Assembly (NCBI RefSeq): GCF_001870905.1
Contig: NZ_LNDC01000073.1
Coordinates: 1-49,191, forward strand
DNA from: Geitlerinema sp. PCC 9228
GTDB lineage: Bacteria > Cyanobacteriota > Cyanobacteriia > Cyanobacteriales > PCC-9228
Direction: 5' to 3'
DNA length: 49,191 nt
The notes below the pieces were generated by a model. The model saw only the letters and a program-made list of their open reading frames with translations. It was not told where the DNA came from and did no database searches. Made by a program: the position numbers and the translations under genes. Position 1 is the stretch's first letter, and the number at the start of each line of letters is the position of its first letter. Positions 9,601 to 17,604 of this stretch are shown piece by piece.

Positions 9601-10711
9601 TAAAGTTAAATTCGGAAACGCTACCCAATTCTAAGTTGTAGTCTGTGTTTCCTTCAAATTGGTAAACGCGCAGGAAATAGGTTCCTGCTTCCAAGTCTTG
9701 TACTTCGATGCGATCGCGTTGATCTTCTGGTTCGATGGATTTGGCAATTTCTTCTAGGGAACCGCTATTGTCGCGTTTGAGCAACTCAATATCTGCATCG
9801 GCGGAGAGTTGGTCTAGGGTGGCGGTGAAATCGCTGTTTTTTAAGATTTGGAAGCGGTAGTAATCGTCGGTGTCGAAGTCGCCAACAAAGTCTTGGAAGG
9901 TTCTGCTGCTGGAAAGAATGTTAAGGGATTGAGCTTCTTCTGGCGCGTTCCCGGCACGATCTGTGACGGGGTTTCCTTCTAAGGTGAATTCGTAGTTGGT
10001 GTCGCTGCCGGCATAGCTGACTCTGGCGAAGTAAGTACCGGATTCGATGGCACTACGCAGGCTGTTGCTTTCAGTGGCGGTAATTGGGTTGCCATTGCGG
10101 TCTAACAAGGCTAGGTCTACATTAGCATCGCTGGTTTCTGGGGTCAGTTGCAGGTCTACCCAGTCATTCCCCGATACCTGAAAGCGGTAGTAGTCGTCGG
10201 TATCGGCTTCGCCAATAAAGTCGTTGCGGGTTTTGGAGGTACCGTTGATAATGCCTAAGGAAGTGGCGTTGTCTCGGTCGTTGCCGGCATTGTCTTCAGG
10301 AACCGATGTGTCGCTATTGCTGTGGCCTGTTTCGCTGTTGCTGGTAGGTGTCGCTTGCGCTTCTAGGGTGTAGTTGGTGGTTTCGGAGGTGGCACCACTG
10401 ACGCGGACCCAATAGGTACCGGCATCCAGGGATTGGGTAATTTGCCGATCGCTGGTGTCGCTGGTGTCGGTTACCCCGTCTTCAAATAAGATATCGTCGC
10501 TGTCGAAGGTATCGTTTTGATTTGTATCCGCTACGATGGCGATTTGTATGGCAGCACTCAACTCTTTTGCTATCAGATCCACCTCAGCCGTCTCGTCTAA
10601 GGTGAAGCGGTAGAAATCCTCCGTATCGTTGCTATCTAGGGTATCGGTAAAGGTTTGTAAATTGCCTAGAGAGCCGAGTGCGATCGCGCTGTCGAATGTG
10701 TTGTCGGACAT
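6671..10711 (-). CDS. Giant secreted PPC/TIG/RTX-repeat protein
   Basis: About 1346 residues from the ATG at 10711; a GTG at 10768 would add 19 residues. Three PPC-type domains (about 5-115, 147-243, 255-365) show the DTDDYYRF / GTYFLRVY pattern. A TIG-like unit (ISPNRVSNAGTTTVQLDGSQF) lies near 370, then a long beta-rich middle with a NDIIGPAGFGDEDW module (about 790-960) seen in large bacterial surface proteins, a fibronectin-III-like unit (about 975-1075) and a Glu/Pro linker. About ten RTX nonapeptides (GDDSLYGG type, about 1108-1240) bind Ca2+. There is no signal peptide, and a C-terminal RTX block is typical of type I secretion, but no T1SS genes are nearby. Likely an extracellular adhesin or matrix protein; no protease catalytic motif is seen. 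Confidence 0.85.
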   Translation of the reverse strand: MSDNTFDSAIALGSLGNLQTFTDTLDSNDTEDFYRFTLDETAEVDLIAKELSAAIQIAIVADTNQNDTFDSDDILFEDGVTDTSDTSDRQITQSLDAGTYWVRVSGATSETTNYTLEAQATPTSNSETGHSNSDTSVPEDNAGNDRDNATSLGIINGTSKTRNDFIGEADTDDYYRFQVSGNDWVDLQLTPETSDANVDLALLDRNGNPITATESNSLRSAIESGTYFARVSYAGSDTNYEFTLEGNPVTDRAGNAPEEAQSLNILSSSRTFQDFVGDFDTDDYYRFQILKNSDFTATLDQLSADADIELLKRDNSGSLEEIAKSIEPEDQRDRIEVQDLEAGTYFLRVYQFEGNTDYNLELGSVSEFNFNAISPNRVSNAGTTTVQLDGSQFSRNASVALSADSEDGSSNEIDASEVTWLNSGTLAATFDLLGIETGTYNVEVTDDSGNAVLENSLTVTDDAAGQLEVSLSIPSRVRRQWTSQATVTYKNDGGTEVMAPLLALEAEGANFSSSNSSDFDTNTIQLLGTNPSGIAGILPPGAEASFQVFFRPEKDVEAIDFSLNTVDGSQNIAWNGSNLSSELQPDGIADGEWNDIWQDFTDRIGNTAGGLQSALATNATQLGQLGYFTNDVGELLALELQQTSASEVLDSPYPLDSLSGEWLFPGEISVSVDDSGDVTVENPADIDLRFQKQDDGSYESSVDGVSLSETSDGKFRLQEANGTVTEFREDGAFRFSKSASGDRLHAFYGNSQLSALQLNPDSDGLLSVSPVDNAASAPITNSSTDVLFALVEPNDIIGPAGFGDEDWIGTGQVLPYRINFENDASAKANAVSVEITQQLDEDLNWNSFSLRDFGFGEVYVDVPDGRQNYSSRVAIPDSNNLLDFTGSFNSNTGEVTWMLETIDPETGEPPTEAEAGFLPPNEDGTVGEAFVSYTVRSSADVGEDATVETKAEIAFDDLENTIETNGVSNTIDAQPPTSSVGSLPETTGNSNFRVSWSGEDTGSGIRSYDVYVSINDEPFVPWKLQTEATSATFSGAPGNTYRFYSVARDRVGLTESIPAQAQAAVRVVNSPDSFPDFSNGGGGAPVEEDPQEEPQEEPQEPVSLTEVQFGTDGDDSLVGDGGNNPIIAMEGNDRAAGGMGRDWLAGNLGDDLLVGEAGDDSLYGGRDNDSLLGGEGEDSIDGNVGDDISNGNLEDDSLWGSDGDDSLYGGREDDWLQGDVGSDRLSGDLGDDTLVGVDPEAAQPGVGERDVLVGRSGSDRFVLADETQVYYDDGDPGSSGLNDFAAIVDWEANRDTIVLYGAPQEYRLQADSDGTVLLLRDNELIATIDGEDVAGLTLQNNTFVFQ

Positions 10712-11367
10712 GGTGGAAACGCCATATAAATCTACTTCAGTAAAAATCGGAAACGTACTGACTGCCACAGCGATTACCGCACCTCAACCGACCAAGCTTC
10801 TACAAAAACGAAACTTGGCCGCGTAGCAGTCGTACTTTTTCGGATGAAAACGGGAGAAAGCCGTACGGCCCCTGCTTACCCTCGTACTAGTACTGAAAAA
10901 TTTTTCGGTATGCTAGATCGATCCGGTCGTTTGTAGCTAACCATCCCCAGGTAGGGAGAAGTTATTGGTACTACCTATAAAAATAGCTAGGTCAGTTACA
11001 TCGGAAGCAGCATTTCCCCTCAGTTGGCTCCTGCAAGATCCCCAAAGCGTCTAAATCTTAAAAAATGCTGAAGAACTGGTTGGGAACGATTTCCGATTCT
11101 TATCCGTATTTCTAAGGATATCCTACCCAAATCAATCGACCAATCGATCTCCTTTGAAAAATTTTCCAGCATTGGTTTCGGTTTCCCTATAAATTTATAT
11201 ACAAAAAAAAACCGTGCAATTCGGGAAAGTTTTGCCCTCAGTTTGTCCTACAATAGGAGAAGTTGCATGTATCCGGCGCTACGCCAAACTCGAAAACGAG
11301 CTGTTGGTGGGCGTCTGGATATGGATGCTCGCGCTGTTTGTCGTTTGCCAGGGAGACGGTCACCGTT
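10712..11367. other. Divergent intergenic region, about 650 bp
   Basis: No credible gene. It separates the giant minus-strand gene from the plus-strand ATP-grasp gene and must hold both promoters. Visible items: a GTACTAGTAC palindrome followed by GAAAAATTTTTC near 10883-10906, and an AT-rich stretch with TTGGTT (11172-11177) and TATATA (11196-11201) spaced by 18 bp, a possible sigma70-type promoter for the gene at 11368. A plus-strand reading frame extends upstream of 11368, but its residues look non-coding. Confidence 0.5.
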
Positions 11368-12933
11368 ATGCTAGCGGATACGCCAGCTACCAATGCTCAA
11401 ATCGATGCTTTTCAAAGACTACAGCAGTGGCTGCGCGATCGCTGGCAAAAAATCGAACCCTTCGGCACGACGCCAGGCAAGCGGACGGAACATTGCAACT
11501 ACGACATTCTGGTGGTTCCCTCCATTAGTTTGGACCGCCAGGAACTGCTCAAAATCAACGGCGTTCACCACTACGAGGAACGGTTGTTGTATTCGTTGAT
11601 GCGGTTGCGCCACCCACAAACGCGCCTCATCTACGTCACCTCGCAACCCATTCCTCCCATGATTATCGACTACTACTTACAGTTGTTGCCAGGAATTCCC
11701 TTTTCTCATGCCAGGGAACGCCTGTTGCTGTTTTCCACCTACGACGCTTCTTCCAAATCCCTCACCGAGAAAATCCTGGAACGTCCCCGCCTCATGCAGC
11801 GCATTCAAAATGCCCTGCGCCCGCAGCGATCGTTTACCATTTGTTTTAATGCCACCGATGCGGAACGAACCCTATCGGTACGTTTGGGGGTTCCCCTGCT
11901 GGCTACCGACCCCAGCTTGCTCTATTGGGGAACCAAAAGCGGCAGCCGGGAAATTTTCCAGCAAACCCAGATTCCCTATCCCGATGGTAGCTTTTTGCTG
12001 AAAAGTCCGGAAGAACTCGCGATCGCGGCCAGCAAACTCCTACAGCGCCAACCCCACCTCCAGCGGCTGGTGGTCAAACTCAACGAAGGATTTTCCGGAG
12101 AAGGCAATGCCATTTTAAATGTCAATTCCATCCACCAGTTGCCCCCTTCCCAATGGGTAGCGGCGTTGCAGGCGCAGTTCCCCCACATGAAATTCCAAGC
12201 CAGCGGCGAAACCTGGGAAACCTACAAGCAGCGCATCCACGATTTGGGTGCCATTGTAGAAGCCTACATCGAAGGCCAAGAAAAGCGATCGCCCAGCGTC
12301 CAAGGACAAATTCACCCCTCCGGCTACGTAGAAATTCTCTCCACCCACGACCAAATTCTCGGCGGACCCGACGGTCAGATTTATCTGGGATGCCAGTTCC
12401 CCGCCGATGCTGGCTATCGCTTGCACTTGCAAGAATACGGCTTGCAAGTGGGCAAAAATTTAGCCGCCAAAGGCGCTTTGGACCGATTTGGGGTAGACTT
12501 TGTTGCCGTTCCCACAGAAACTGGCTGGGATTTGCAAGCGGTGGAAATCAATTTGCGCAAAGGCGGCACCACCCATCCTTTCATGACCATGAGATTCCTC
12601 ACCAACGGACAGTATTACTATCCCAAAGGCTTGTTTTACAGCCAACACGGCAAGGAAAAATACTACCTAGCCTCCGACAACCTACAACAAGACCACTACA
12701 GAGGCTTGCTTCCCAGCGACCTCATGGATATTATCGCTTCCCACCAACTCCATTTCGACAGCGCCACAGAAACGGGAACCGTCTTTCACCTGATTGGTTC
12801 CCTCAGCGAGTTTGGCAAAATTGGCTTGACCAGTATCGGCAACTCCCCAGAACAAGCCCAGGATATTTACAATCAAGTCATCGAAGTGCTGGAAACGGAA
12901 ACCAACAGCAGCGAAAAGAACGCCTGGTTATAA
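11368..12933 (+). CDS. ATP-grasp ligase, PGM1-related peptide ligase type
   Basis: About 521 residues from the ATG at 11368, chosen because GGGAG lies upstream at ribosome-binding distance and the residues before it look non-coding. The N-terminal half is a pre-ATP-grasp region (CNYDILVVPSISLD...). The C-terminal half has ATP-grasp marks: VVKLNEGFSGEGNA (phosphate-binding loop) and the Mg2+-binding AVEINLRKGGTTHPF. The closest family I recognise is the cyanobacterial/actinobacterial PGM1-related ligases, which form amide bonds between a carboxylate and an amine; the substrates here are unknown. The stop overlaps the convergent chorismate mutase gene by 6 bp. No biosynthetic cluster surrounds it. 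Confidence 0.75.
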   Translation: MLADTPATNAQIDAFQRLQQWLRDRWQKIEPFGTTPGKRTEHCNYDILVVPSISLDRQELLKINGVHHYEERLLYSLMRLRHPQTRLIYVTSQPIPPMIIDYYLQLLPGIPFSHARERLLLFSTYDASSKSLTEKILERPRLMQRIQNALRPQRSFTICFNATDAERTLSVRLGVPLLATDPSLLYWGTKSGSREIFQQTQIPYPDGSFLLKSPEELAIAASKLLQRQPHLQRLVVKLNEGFSGEGNAILNVNSIHQLPPSQWVAALQAQFPHMKFQASGETWETYKQRIHDLGAIVEAYIEGQEKRSPSVQGQIHPSGYVEILSTHDQILGGPDGQIYLGCQFPADAGYRLHLQEYGLQVGKNLAAKGALDRFGVDFVAVPTETGWDLQAVEINLRKGGTTHPFMTMRFLTNGQYYYPKGLFYSQHGKEKYYLASDNLQQDHYRGLLPSDLMDIIASHQLHFDSATETGTVFHLIGSLSEFGKIGLTSIGNSPEQAQDIYNQVIEVLETETNSSEKNAWL

Positions 12934-13353
12934 TTGGTGGGAGTGGGAATGCTGCGCGATCGCAGCGGAAATCGGGTCTTGCTGGGAAGTGAGGTCCGGT
13001 CGCAACCCTTGAGCTTCGCGCAAGTAGGGATGGTGAATTTCCGAGTTCGCCTCTGGCAGGCGAACGTGGATGAGAAAGCGAATGCAGCGCGGCAGGCCCC
13101 CTTTGACATACATTTGCTGTACGTCTAAAAGTGGTACCCGATTCCAATGGGGACGTTCCCGCGCGATCGCGGCTGGATAAACAGCGTCTAAATCTGGCGT
13201 TACCGAAAACAAAGCGCTAATAATATTATCCGGATGCAGTTGATTTTGCGCCTGCAGTTCGTCAAGCAGTTCCATCACTGCTTCCCGTATGGCTTCCACT
13301 GTATTTTCCGAGACCGTTGTTGCGCCACGAATTGCCTGAACTGTCCACTCCAC
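12928..13353 (-). CDS. aroH: Chorismate mutase, AroH class
   Basis: The 141-residue protein opens with MEWTVQAIRGATTVSENT, the typical start of the trimeric AroH-type (Bacillus-like) chorismate mutase, which converts chorismate to prephenate on the way to phenylalanine and tyrosine. Conserved active-site features are the early Arg (AIRGATT), the SVTPDLDAVYPA segment, RERPHWNRVPLLDVQQM and the RCIRFLIHV strand. It runs convergently into the ATP-grasp gene with a 6-bp overlap. The C-terminus is about 20 residues longer than the Bacillus enzyme. Confidence 0.92.
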   Translation of the reverse strand: MEWTVQAIRGATTVSENTVEAIREAVMELLDELQAQNQLHPDNIISALFSVTPDLDAVYPAAIARERPHWNRVPLLDVQQMYVKGGLPRCIRFLIHVRLPEANSEIHHPYLREAQGLRPDLTSQQDPISAAIAQHSHSHQL

Positions 13354-13423
13354 GCCAAAATTCTCCGTTTATCTACAGCCAAAACAAACAGCCACTCACG
13401 CTGCTATCGTTTGTCGCTTCCGG

Positions 13424-14251
13424 TTAAGGACGGTACAACCACAAAGGCAATCCTTCGGTTTCCATTTCAAATTCCAACCATTCCATAGCAGCATGCAGGC
13501 TGGCAGGTAAAACCACTTGTTGGCGGTTTCCCGTCAAGCGATTTACCAAATTTTTCTTATCCTTGATGGTATAAAAAGGAGCCTTCTCTGGGTCCAATCC
13601 TACCATTTCTGCCGCCCAACAGCGAGCATCCTCTTCGGTCCCCAACCGGTCCACCACGCCAAATTGTAACGCTTGCTGCCCGGTAAATACCCGTCCGTCA
13701 GCAAAGGTGCGCACCGCATCCACAGCTAGGTTCCGCGCTTGCGCTACCACCTCCACAAACTGCTGGTAGCTGGTGTCGATCATTTCCTGCAAAATATGCT
13801 GCTCCGGTTCGGTGAGTTCCCGGTCGAATGCCAAAATATCTTTATAAGGACCGGATTTCACCACTTTAAAGGAAACGCCAATTTTATCGAGCAGGCGTTC
13901 TAGGTTGTTGCCGCGCAAAATCACGCCAATGCTGCCGGTAATGGTACCGGGATTGGACATAATATGCTCGGCCCCCATACCCACGTAAACTCCGCCAGAC
14001 GCAGCAATGTTCCCGAAGCTGGCGATGACTTTTATTTGGGATTGCAAGCGTTTCATTGCTTGGTAAATTTCTTGGGAGTCGGCAACGGTTCCCCCAGGAC
14101 TGTCAATGCGCACTACAACCGCCGGAAAGCGACGTTCTTCTACTTCTTTGAACGCTTCTAAAACGCGCTTGCGGGTGCTAGCTGCGATCGCACCGTTAAT
14201 ATCAATGCGAGCAATTTGTTTTTTAAATCGAGGTTTAAAAGGCCAGATCAT
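13424..14251 (-). CDS. sppA: Signal peptide peptidase SppA (short form)
   Basis: About 275 residues starting at MIWPFKPRFKKQIARI, the usual N-terminus for the cyanobacterial protein; a longer reading from 14341 adds 30 unlikely residues. It is a single-domain S49 serine peptidase. The nucleophile Ser lies in GNIAASGGVYVG and the general-base Lys in KSGPYKD, with RIDSPGGTV preceding. It degrades cleaved signal peptides in the membrane. The gene lies downstream of nothing obvious and is divergent from the DMT transporter at 14486. Confidence 0.9.
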   Translation of the reverse strand: MIWPFKPRFKKQIARIDINGAIAASTRKRVLEAFKEVEERRFPAVVVRIDSPGGTVADSQEIYQAMKRLQSQIKVIASFGNIAASGGVYVGMGAEHIMSNPGTITGSIGVILRGNNLERLLDKIGVSFKVVKSGPYKDILAFDRELTEPEQHILQEMIDTSYQQFVEVVAQARNLAVDAVRTFADGRVFTGQQALQFGVVDRLGTEEDARCWAAEMVGLDPEKAPFYTIKDKKNLVNRLTGNRQQVVLPASLHAAMEWLEFEMETEGLPLWLYRP

Positions 14252-14485
14252 AAGGTGGATACTGTTTGCGTGGAACTCGCCATTGAGAACAACAATTGAC
14301 TGCCAGGAAAACTTGGGATGCTTCCTAGCAAATGAAAGCACAATGGCAATGGATTCTTTACATAATGATACAATTTAAAAGCAATGATTTGCGATCGCTG
14401 CCACGCTATCGCCAATAGTGGATATTATAGCCGTTTGCGCAGCGTTTCCGAAGCCAAATCCCTCCCTGTCGAACTCGTGCGTGCT

Positions 14486-15556
14486 ATGCTGTCAAAACTT
14501 TTCCCTGCTAAAGCAATTGATTTTCCTTTCCTGGCCATTGCGCCTTTTTTCTTTTGGGGAACGGCCATGGTAGCTATGAAAGGAGTCATGCCCCATACAG
14601 AACCGTTTTTTTTGGCTGGGTGGCGAATTTTGCCGGCCGGGATTTTGGTGTTGCTCGCAGCAGCTTTAGCCGGACGCCAGCAACCGGTCGGATGGAAAGC
14701 CTGGTTGTGGATTGCTTTGTTTGCCTTGGTAGACGGTGCCTGTTTCCAAGGATTTTTGGCCTGGGGATTGCAAAACACAGGAGCCGGTTTGGGGTCGGTG
14801 ACCATTGACTCCCAACCGTTGATGGTGGCGGTTTTGTCTCGCTGGCTATTTGGCGAAATCATTGGTGGGTGGGGATGGCTGGGATTGAGCATTGGCATCG
14901 TTGGCATTAGCCTGATTGGGTTGCCTACCCCTTGGATCGAAAGTATTGCCCGGGGAAATCTCGACGGCATCGCCTGGGAAGCTTTGGCGGAACACGGTCA
15001 GTGGCTGATGTTGCTGGCTGCGGTCTCCATGGCATTGGGAACGGTATTAATTCGCGGTGTCTGCCGCCATGCGGATCCGGTGGTGGCAACGGGTTGGCAC
15101 ATGGTGTTGGGAGGAATGCCCCTGTTTTGGCTGTCTTGGCAAACCGAATCCCAGCCTTGGGTGGACTTGACGGCAGGAGATTGGATATCGTTGGGATATG
15201 CTACGGTATTCGGTAGCGCCGTTGCCTACGGGTTGTTCTTTTTTTATGCTTCGCGGCGCAATTTAACCAGCCTCAGCGCCCTAACTTTTCTAACGCCAGT
15301 ATTTGCCCTGTTGTTTGCTAGGCTATTTTTGGCGGAAACTTTAACCCTTTGGCAACAAATCGGCGTCGGGAGTACGCTGGTTAGCATCTACTTGATTAAC
15401 CAACGCCAAGCGATCGCTAGCTATTTCTGGCGGTTCTGGCGCTGGTTCCGCACCACGCCCCCAGGGAATTCAGTTGCACCTGACGCTGTAGAAAAGGAGG
15501 CTGAGGCAACCTCCTCCACGGCTAGGGTAGCTTCTAACCACCTACGCGATCGCTAA
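14486..15556 (+). CDS. EamA/DMT-family transporter
   Basis: About 356 residues from the ATG at 14486 (MLSKLFPAKAIDF); the residues before it are not family-like. Ten hydrophobic segments form two EamA repeats. The first begins FFFWGTAMVAMKGV and the second follows GQWLMLLAAVSMALGTVLIRG. LVDGACFQGFLAWGLQNTGAGLGSV and SSLSALTFLTPVFALLF-type stretches are typical of drug/metabolite exporters. Substrate unknown. The soluble C-terminal tail is rich in Arg, Glu and Ala. An isolated gene, 180 bp before the HEAT-repeat gene. Confidence 0.85.
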   Translation: MLSKLFPAKAIDFPFLAIAPFFFWGTAMVAMKGVMPHTEPFFLAGWRILPAGILVLLAAALAGRQQPVGWKAWLWIALFALVDGACFQGFLAWGLQNTGAGLGSVTIDSQPLMVAVLSRWLFGEIIGGWGWLGLSIGIVGISLIGLPTPWIESIARGNLDGIAWEALAEHGQWLMLLAAVSMALGTVLIRGVCRHADPVVATGWHMVLGGMPLFWLSWQTESQPWVDLTAGDWISLGYATVFGSAVAYGLFFFYASRRNLTSLSALTFLTPVFALLFARLFLAETLTLWQQIGVGSTLVSIYLINQRQAIASYFWRFWRWFRTTPPGNSVAPDAVEKEAEATSSTARVASNHLRDR

Positions 15557-15736
15557 GCAAGGAAAAACTTTCTCGATCCCCATTTTTTGCCAACCCAAAA
15601 ATCCAGTGCGTGCATTTCATCGATAATTTTTATTGCTTCGACTTCTTTGGTCCGGTTTTCCCGGTAAGCTATCCTGGGTAGCGTATTCCAAACTGCAGGG
15701 GCGGGGAATAGCTAAAATTTTGGCATAGCAAACACC

Positions 15737-17500
15737 ATGACGAACCACCCGCCTGTATTTTCTATGAGGCGTTACTTTCCTCCCGTTCTTGTCTTACTGT
15801 CTCTCGTTGGCTGCGAATGGTCCGCACTTTCTTGGAAGGCAAGTACTGGCGCGTGGCTTTCTTCAGCGGAGCACCCCCCAGTCACCATCCATTTGCTGGT
15901 AGCACCAGCCAACGCCCAGGAATCTTCTCCTTCCGGGAAAATCCGCAATTTAGAAATTGAATCGCTCCCTACCTTGCGCGTAGGCGACGAAGCACCGGAA
16001 GTGGCCAAACTCCAAACCAATTTACAAAAACTGGGGTACTACCAAGGGGAAATTAGCAATACGTTTACCCCAGCCACCCAACAGGCCCTGGTGCAATTTC
16101 AACAGGATTCCAACCTCACCAGCGATGGCGTGGCTGGTCCCAACACATGGAAAACCCTGTTCGTGACGGCTGCCACGGAGTCAGATACCGCCAGCGATCC
16201 GGAGACGGCGGCCAACCAAACCGAAGCAAGCAGTTCCAACGAGGGTCAAGGGGAAGGGGAGGCATCCGAACAGGAAGAGGCGTCGGATTCGTCCTCGACC
16301 GATGGTGAAAATACTCAATCTAATGGGGGCTGGCGCGGCCGGTTTTCGAGAATCGCCTTGCTAGTCTTCGGGGGGATTTTCGGCATTGGTGCTTTTGCTG
16401 GTTTGTTTGCCATTTTGTTGAAGCTATCGGGGAGTGAGGAAGACCAATTGGAAACCCCACCTGCCAGTTCTGGGAAATCTGGAAAATCCGATGTGGATGC
16501 CACACCTAGCGACCAAAGTGCCAATCCTTTCCCTACGCAGACCCCAGAAACGTCCCCCTCTCCGGCAGCAGCTCCTACACAAACCGAAGCCCCACCCTCC
16601 CAACCAGCAGCAGCCCCTGCCTACGAACCAGAATCGGGTAGTTCTTCGTCAGAAACGGAGGTAGTTTCGGCTTCTTCCTCTCTGGAAGCCGCCCCAGAAA
16701 CCTCTCAAACCAATGGCAAGTCGGGGGGAGAACGCCATACAGCTTCGGAATCGCCAGCCGAGACCAACCCCCGTGAGTCGGAATCCAGCCTGTCGCAACC
16801 CAACCAACCATCCCAGCTGGCGAAAATCAATATTGTAGAAGAGCTGATTAAGGAACTGCAAGCCCCTGACCCGGTAAAACGACGCAAAGCCATTTGGGAA
16901 TTGGGGCAGCAGGGAGATTCGCGAGCGGTATATCCTTTGTTGAATTTGATGTTGGAGTCCGATTCCAAACAGCAGGGGTTGATTTTGGCGGCGTTGGCAG
17001 AAATTGGTACTCGGATAACAAGCCCTTTGAATCAGGCATTGGTTATGGCGTTGCAAGCAGATAAGCCAGAAGTTCGTAAAAATGCGATTCGAGATCTGAT
17101 GCGCGTTTACGATTCCTTTGCAGAAGTGAGCCACTTGCTGAGCCACGCCCACCACGACCCGGACCCGCAGGTGCAAGAAACGGCGCAATGGGCGATTGCC
17201 AAGCTTCACCGCCTACGCGCGATCGCACAAGGAGACATTCCCAAAACTTCCCGACGCTTCCCCAGCGACGAAATTTCCTTGCCTTCTCCGGTGCAACAGG
17301 TGGTGAATATCATGCTGTTTCGCGGGGAAGTGACCCTAGAAGAAGCGGCCGAATCCACGGGATACGAACGAGATACGGTGGAGAAAATGCTGGAACCTTT
17401 GGTCAAACAAAAGGTGATTGCCCGATATGAAGGGGAAGAAGGGATTTTTTACCGCATTAACCAGGTGCCTGAAAGTCCTGAATTTTCCAAGCAGGGATGA
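15737..17500 (+). CDS. PG-binding / transmembrane / HEAT-repeat / winged-helix protein
   Basis: A 587-residue multidomain protein. It starts with a signal or lipoprotein-like segment (lipobox LVGC near residue 26; an ATG at 15764 is an alternative start). A PG_binding_1 domain follows at about 78-138 (EVAKLQTNLQKLGYYQGEIS... DGVAGPNTW). After an acidic Ser-rich linker comes a transmembrane helix at about 203-230. A long Pro/Ser/Glu linker leads to HEAT-like helices at about 358-495 (KRRKAIWELGQQGDSRAV and similar) and a winged-helix-like segment at about 512-572 (GEVTLEEAAESTGYERDTV). This puts a murein-binding module outside and HEAT plus a possible DNA- or protein-binding domain inside. The last ten residues are encoded by the repeat at 17470-17532. 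Function unknown. Confidence 0.75.
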   Translation: MTNHPPVFSMRRYFPPVLVLLSLVGCEWSALSWKASTGAWLSSAEHPPVTIHLLVAPANAQESSPSGKIRNLEIESLPTLRVGDEAPEVAKLQTNLQKLGYYQGEISNTFTPATQQALVQFQQDSNLTSDGVAGPNTWKTLFVTAATESDTASDPETAANQTEASSSNEGQGEGEASEQEEASDSSSTDGENTQSNGGWRGRFSRIALLVFGGIFGIGAFAGLFAILLKLSGSEEDQLETPPASSGKSGKSDVDATPSDQSANPFPTQTPETSPSPAAAPTQTEAPPSQPAAAPAYEPESGSSSSETEVVSASSSLEAAPETSQTNGKSGGERHTASESPAETNPRESESSLSQPNQPSQLAKINIVEELIKELQAPDPVKRRKAIWELGQQGDSRAVYPLLNLMLESDSKQQGLILAALAEIGTRITSPLNQALVMALQADKPEVRKNAIRDLMRVYDSFAEVSHLLSHAHHDPDPQVQETAQWAIAKLHRLRAIAQGDIPKTSRRFPSDEISLPSPVQQVVNIMLFRGEVTLEEAAESTGYERDTVEKMLEPLVKQKVIARYEGEEGIFYRINQVPESPEFSKQG

Positions 17501-17532
17501 AAAGCGACCCGTGCGGCGGTCGCCGCCGTCAA
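17470..17532 (+). repeat. Right-end-like 63-bp element, copy 2, overlapping a gene end
   Basis: This plus-strand copy matches window bases 1-63 in inverted orientation, with CAGGGATGAAAAGCGACCC identical and the end hairpin (GGCGG, TCG, CCGCC) followed by GTCAA. Its first 31 bp are read as the last codons and the TGA stop of the HEAT-repeat gene. It looks like a solo right end of an IS200/IS605-type element; the hairpin may also end transcription. Confidence 0.6.
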
Positions 17533-17604
17533 AATCAAATTGAGGTGCTAGACTTTAAGGAAGCAGGCGCAATTTTCTAAATCTATTTTCGTTCATCTTG
17601 TCGA

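Noticed and set aside
10883-10906. GTACTAGTAC and GAAAAATTTTTC palindromes as a LexA or NtcA operator
   Set aside because: Neither fits the known consensus spacing; kept only as a note on the intergenic region.
12153-12992. A 279-codon plus-strand frame inside the ATP-grasp gene
   Set aside because: It is in another frame of a well-supported gene, has Arg/Pro-rich non-protein-like composition and no start signal.
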